Shown: positions 52,942 through 54,185 of the stretch, one piece after another
Position numbering within the stretch: position 1 is the first letter of the stretch
Layout: the number at the start of each line of letters is the position of its first letter
NCBI GenBank assembly: GCA_945787785.1
Contig: CALZIO010000013.1
Span: forward strand, 1-54,185
DNA length: 54,185 nucleotides
Reading direction: 5' to 3'
From: an uncultured Chromatiaceae bacterium
GTDB taxonomy: Bacteria > Pseudomonadota > Gammaproteobacteria > Tenderiales > Tenderiaceae
The notes under the pieces: model-generated
Seen by the model: only the letters and a program-made list of their open reading frames with translations
Databases searched by the model: none
What the model was told of the DNA's origin: nothing
Translations under genes and position numbers: made by a program

Positions 52942-54030
52942 TCAGAAAAGTTCAATGTCCTGACTGATAATTTCCTTGTTGTATTCTATTTCACCACTGG
53001 CAACTAAACATTCAAATTGACAAGTCCGGTTTCGGTCATGCTCTTTAGCGTAATACAAGGCTTCATCGGCATGGCCTAATATCTGTGCAGGGATCGGTTG
53101 GTTGCTGATTCTGACAAACCCAATGCTAACGGTGATTCGTCCAATTTGAGGGAACTGATATTTCTCGACTGAGGTGCGAAAACGTTCTAGCGCTTTACTG
53201 GCACCGGCGCGATCAATGTCGCGCAAGATCACTACAAATTCTTCCCCACCAAAGCGGAATAATTTGTCATAGCCGCGAAAAGATTCACGCATTATGTTTG
53301 ATAAGAGTAACAGTACTTCGTCGCCATAAAGGTGGCCATAACGGTCGTTAACTTGTTTGAAATGATCAATATCGATTACTGCCAGCCAATTGCCCTTTTT
53401 TTTCTTGTCATGGCGGCGATGGAGTTGTTGTACTTCGGCTGCTTGAGTATCGTCTTGTTCTTTGTGCCATTCTGCCAGAACTTTTTCCAAATTTTGATCA
53501 AAGGTGCGGCGATTGAGCAGCCCGGTTAAGACATCGTGTTCACTCTCGTCAAGTAAACGAAGGTAATTGCAATAAATTTGGAAATAGCCATTAATGAATT
53601 TCAGACTATCCTGGCAAAATATCTCATTACCTCTGAGGCAAAAAACTTCAGACACTATACCAAGGTGGTTGATGATGGGATGAATGTAATAACACAAGCC
53701 ATTATCTAATTGGGTATGGGTCATTTCTTGGGATTGTATAGACTCAACAAGCCCTGGAATTTCATTTAGTTCAGACAGACCAAGGGTATGTCCCGAATGA
53801 TTAAAGTGTGCTTCATTCTCTATTACATCAATTGCGAGATAACACTGCGGCTGTTTGAATTCATAAAACACTTTGTAGATCATTACTCGATCAGCTCTAA
53901 ATAATTCATACAAGGTGCTGGCTAAACTGGCTTCAAGCAGCGCACGATCAGCATGCCCTGTCACATGTGCTATTGATTCTATGATTTCGTTTGCTGAATT
54001 CTGAACCACTGTGTTTGTGTTAAATCTCAA
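52942..54030 (-). CDS. GGDEF diguanylate cyclase
   Basis: The 362-residue protein has an N-terminal region of about 155 residues resembling a GAF-type sensor, then a GGDEF domain with the active motif GGEEF (261-265) and an RGYD inhibitory site (252-255) five residues upstream. The catalytic motif predicts synthesis of cyclic di-GMP from GTP, and the RxxD site predicts product feedback inhibition. No EAL domain or membrane segment is present. It lies at the end of the window, 147 bp from the TPR regulator gene, so a functional link is possible but unproven. Confidence 0.93.
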   Translation of the reverse strand: MRFNTNTVVQNSANEIIESIAHVTGHADRALLEASLASTLYELFRADRVMIYKVFYEFKQPQCYLAIDVIENEAHFNHSGHTLGLSELNEIPGLVESIQSQEMTHTQLDNGLCYYIHPIINHLGIVSEVFCLRGNEIFCQDSLKFINGYFQIYCNYLRLLDESEHDVLTGLLNRRTFDQNLEKVLAEWHKEQDDTQAAEVQQLHRRHDKKKKGNWLAVIDIDHFKQVNDRYGHLYGDEVLLLLSNIMRESFRGYDKLFRFGGEEFVVILRDIDRAGASKALERFRTSVEKYQFPQIGRITVSIGFVRISNQPIPAQILGHADEALYYAKEHDRNRTCQFECLVASGEIEYNKEIISQDIELF

Positions 54031-54131
54031 TTAAGTTATATGCGTATCCTTAAGTATTGAATACCTAAAGTTTCCCGCATTCACCTATGCGACCATACGT
54101 AGCAATGCGGCAATAAATGAATTATGTGTAG

Positions 54132-54153
54132 GTTTGCCCGGTTTAGGGCAAAC
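54132..54153. other. Stem-loop near the window edge
   Basis: GTTTGCCC (54132-54139) and GGGCAAAC (54146-54153) form a perfect 8-bp stem with a 6-nt loop, upstream of the minus-strand cyclase gene. The following DNA is not T-rich, so it is not called a terminator. It could belong to an element continuing beyond the window. Confidence 0.35.
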
Positions 54154-54185
54154 GCTAACAAAATCTTTGTCAAGCGCGGCTTGGG

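Noticed and set aside
1-54185. CRISPR array
   Set aside because: No regularly spaced direct repeats of 20-40 bp with similar spacers were seen.
1-54185. tRNA or rRNA genes
   Set aside because: No intergenic region shows a cloverleaf-like arrangement or rRNA-like conserved sequence; most gaps are too short.

Overview
The window looks like a chromosomal segment of a motile gammaproteobacterium with moderate GC. This is inferred from gene content: mnmC, cheV, ppiB, rnd, a yrfG / nudE / cysQ cluster, rsmJ, slyX and rimO are typical of that class. Two methyl-accepting chemotaxis proteins, CheV, a diguanylate cyclase and several two-component proteins indicate an environmental, signal-responsive lifestyle. 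No rRNA, tRNA, CRISPR array, prophage or intact transposase gene was recognised. The order or genus cannot be fixed from the sequence alone.

Layout. 1-2.3 kb: an edge-truncated outer-membrane barrel and an Ig-like lipoprotein ending at a strong terminator. 2.4-5.8 kb (minus): MnmC, a Nudix-like protein and CheV. 6.0-10.7 kb (plus): cyclophilin, Nudix hydrolase, OmpR-type regulator, a membrane protein, a DUF2288 protein, a cytoplasmic beta-propeller-like protein and a 48-residue membrane peptide. 10.8-13.2 kb (minus): AgcS symporter, metallophosphoesterase, small membrane protein. 13.2-13.8 kb: a gene-free repeat island holding a 302-bp MITE-like element inserted in a palindromic repeat. 13.8-16.2 kb (plus): Mut7-C protein, DUF4124-TraB/GumN protein, a small hypothetical protein and a cold-shock protein. 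16.2-24.8 kb (minus): a secreted helical protein, the second propeller paralogue, RNase D, a PAS chemoreceptor, a SulP transporter, and a matrixin protease with a secreted partner.

25.0-30.4 kb (plus): a tight run of a beta-CASP nuclease, a methyltransferase, a sensor kinase with a periplasmic solute-binding sensor, and a DUF2452 protein. 30.4-37.6 kb (minus): a ParA-like gene broken by an in-frame TGA; an overlapping three-gene unit (nucleoside phosphorylase-like, spore-photoproduct-lyase-like radical SAM protein, short-chain dehydrogenase); an HBM-type chemoreceptor; and a glutamine amidotransferase / glycosyltransferase pair. 37.7-44.1 kb (mainly plus): antiporter, WbuC cupin, ACC-deaminase-like enzyme, YkgJ-type protein, YrfG (minus), NudE, CysQ, RsmJ and SlyX. 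44.1-54.0 kb: a divergent MoeA-like protein, a large secreted protein behind a long structured leader, a pentapeptide-repeat protein, RimO, a hypothetical protein, a TPR response regulator with a minimal kinase, and a GGDEF cyclase.

The most unusual items are: the nested mobile-repeat structure near 13.5 kb; a dispersed GTCTGTTAACA repeat that forms a perfect 47-bp palindrome at 24.9 kb; the ParA nonsense codon; the SPL-like radical SAM operon; the paralogous Cys/His-containing propeller proteins; and the leader at 45.36-45.55 kb, which has mutually exclusive pairings. These are readings by eye; no alignment, folding or database search was run.
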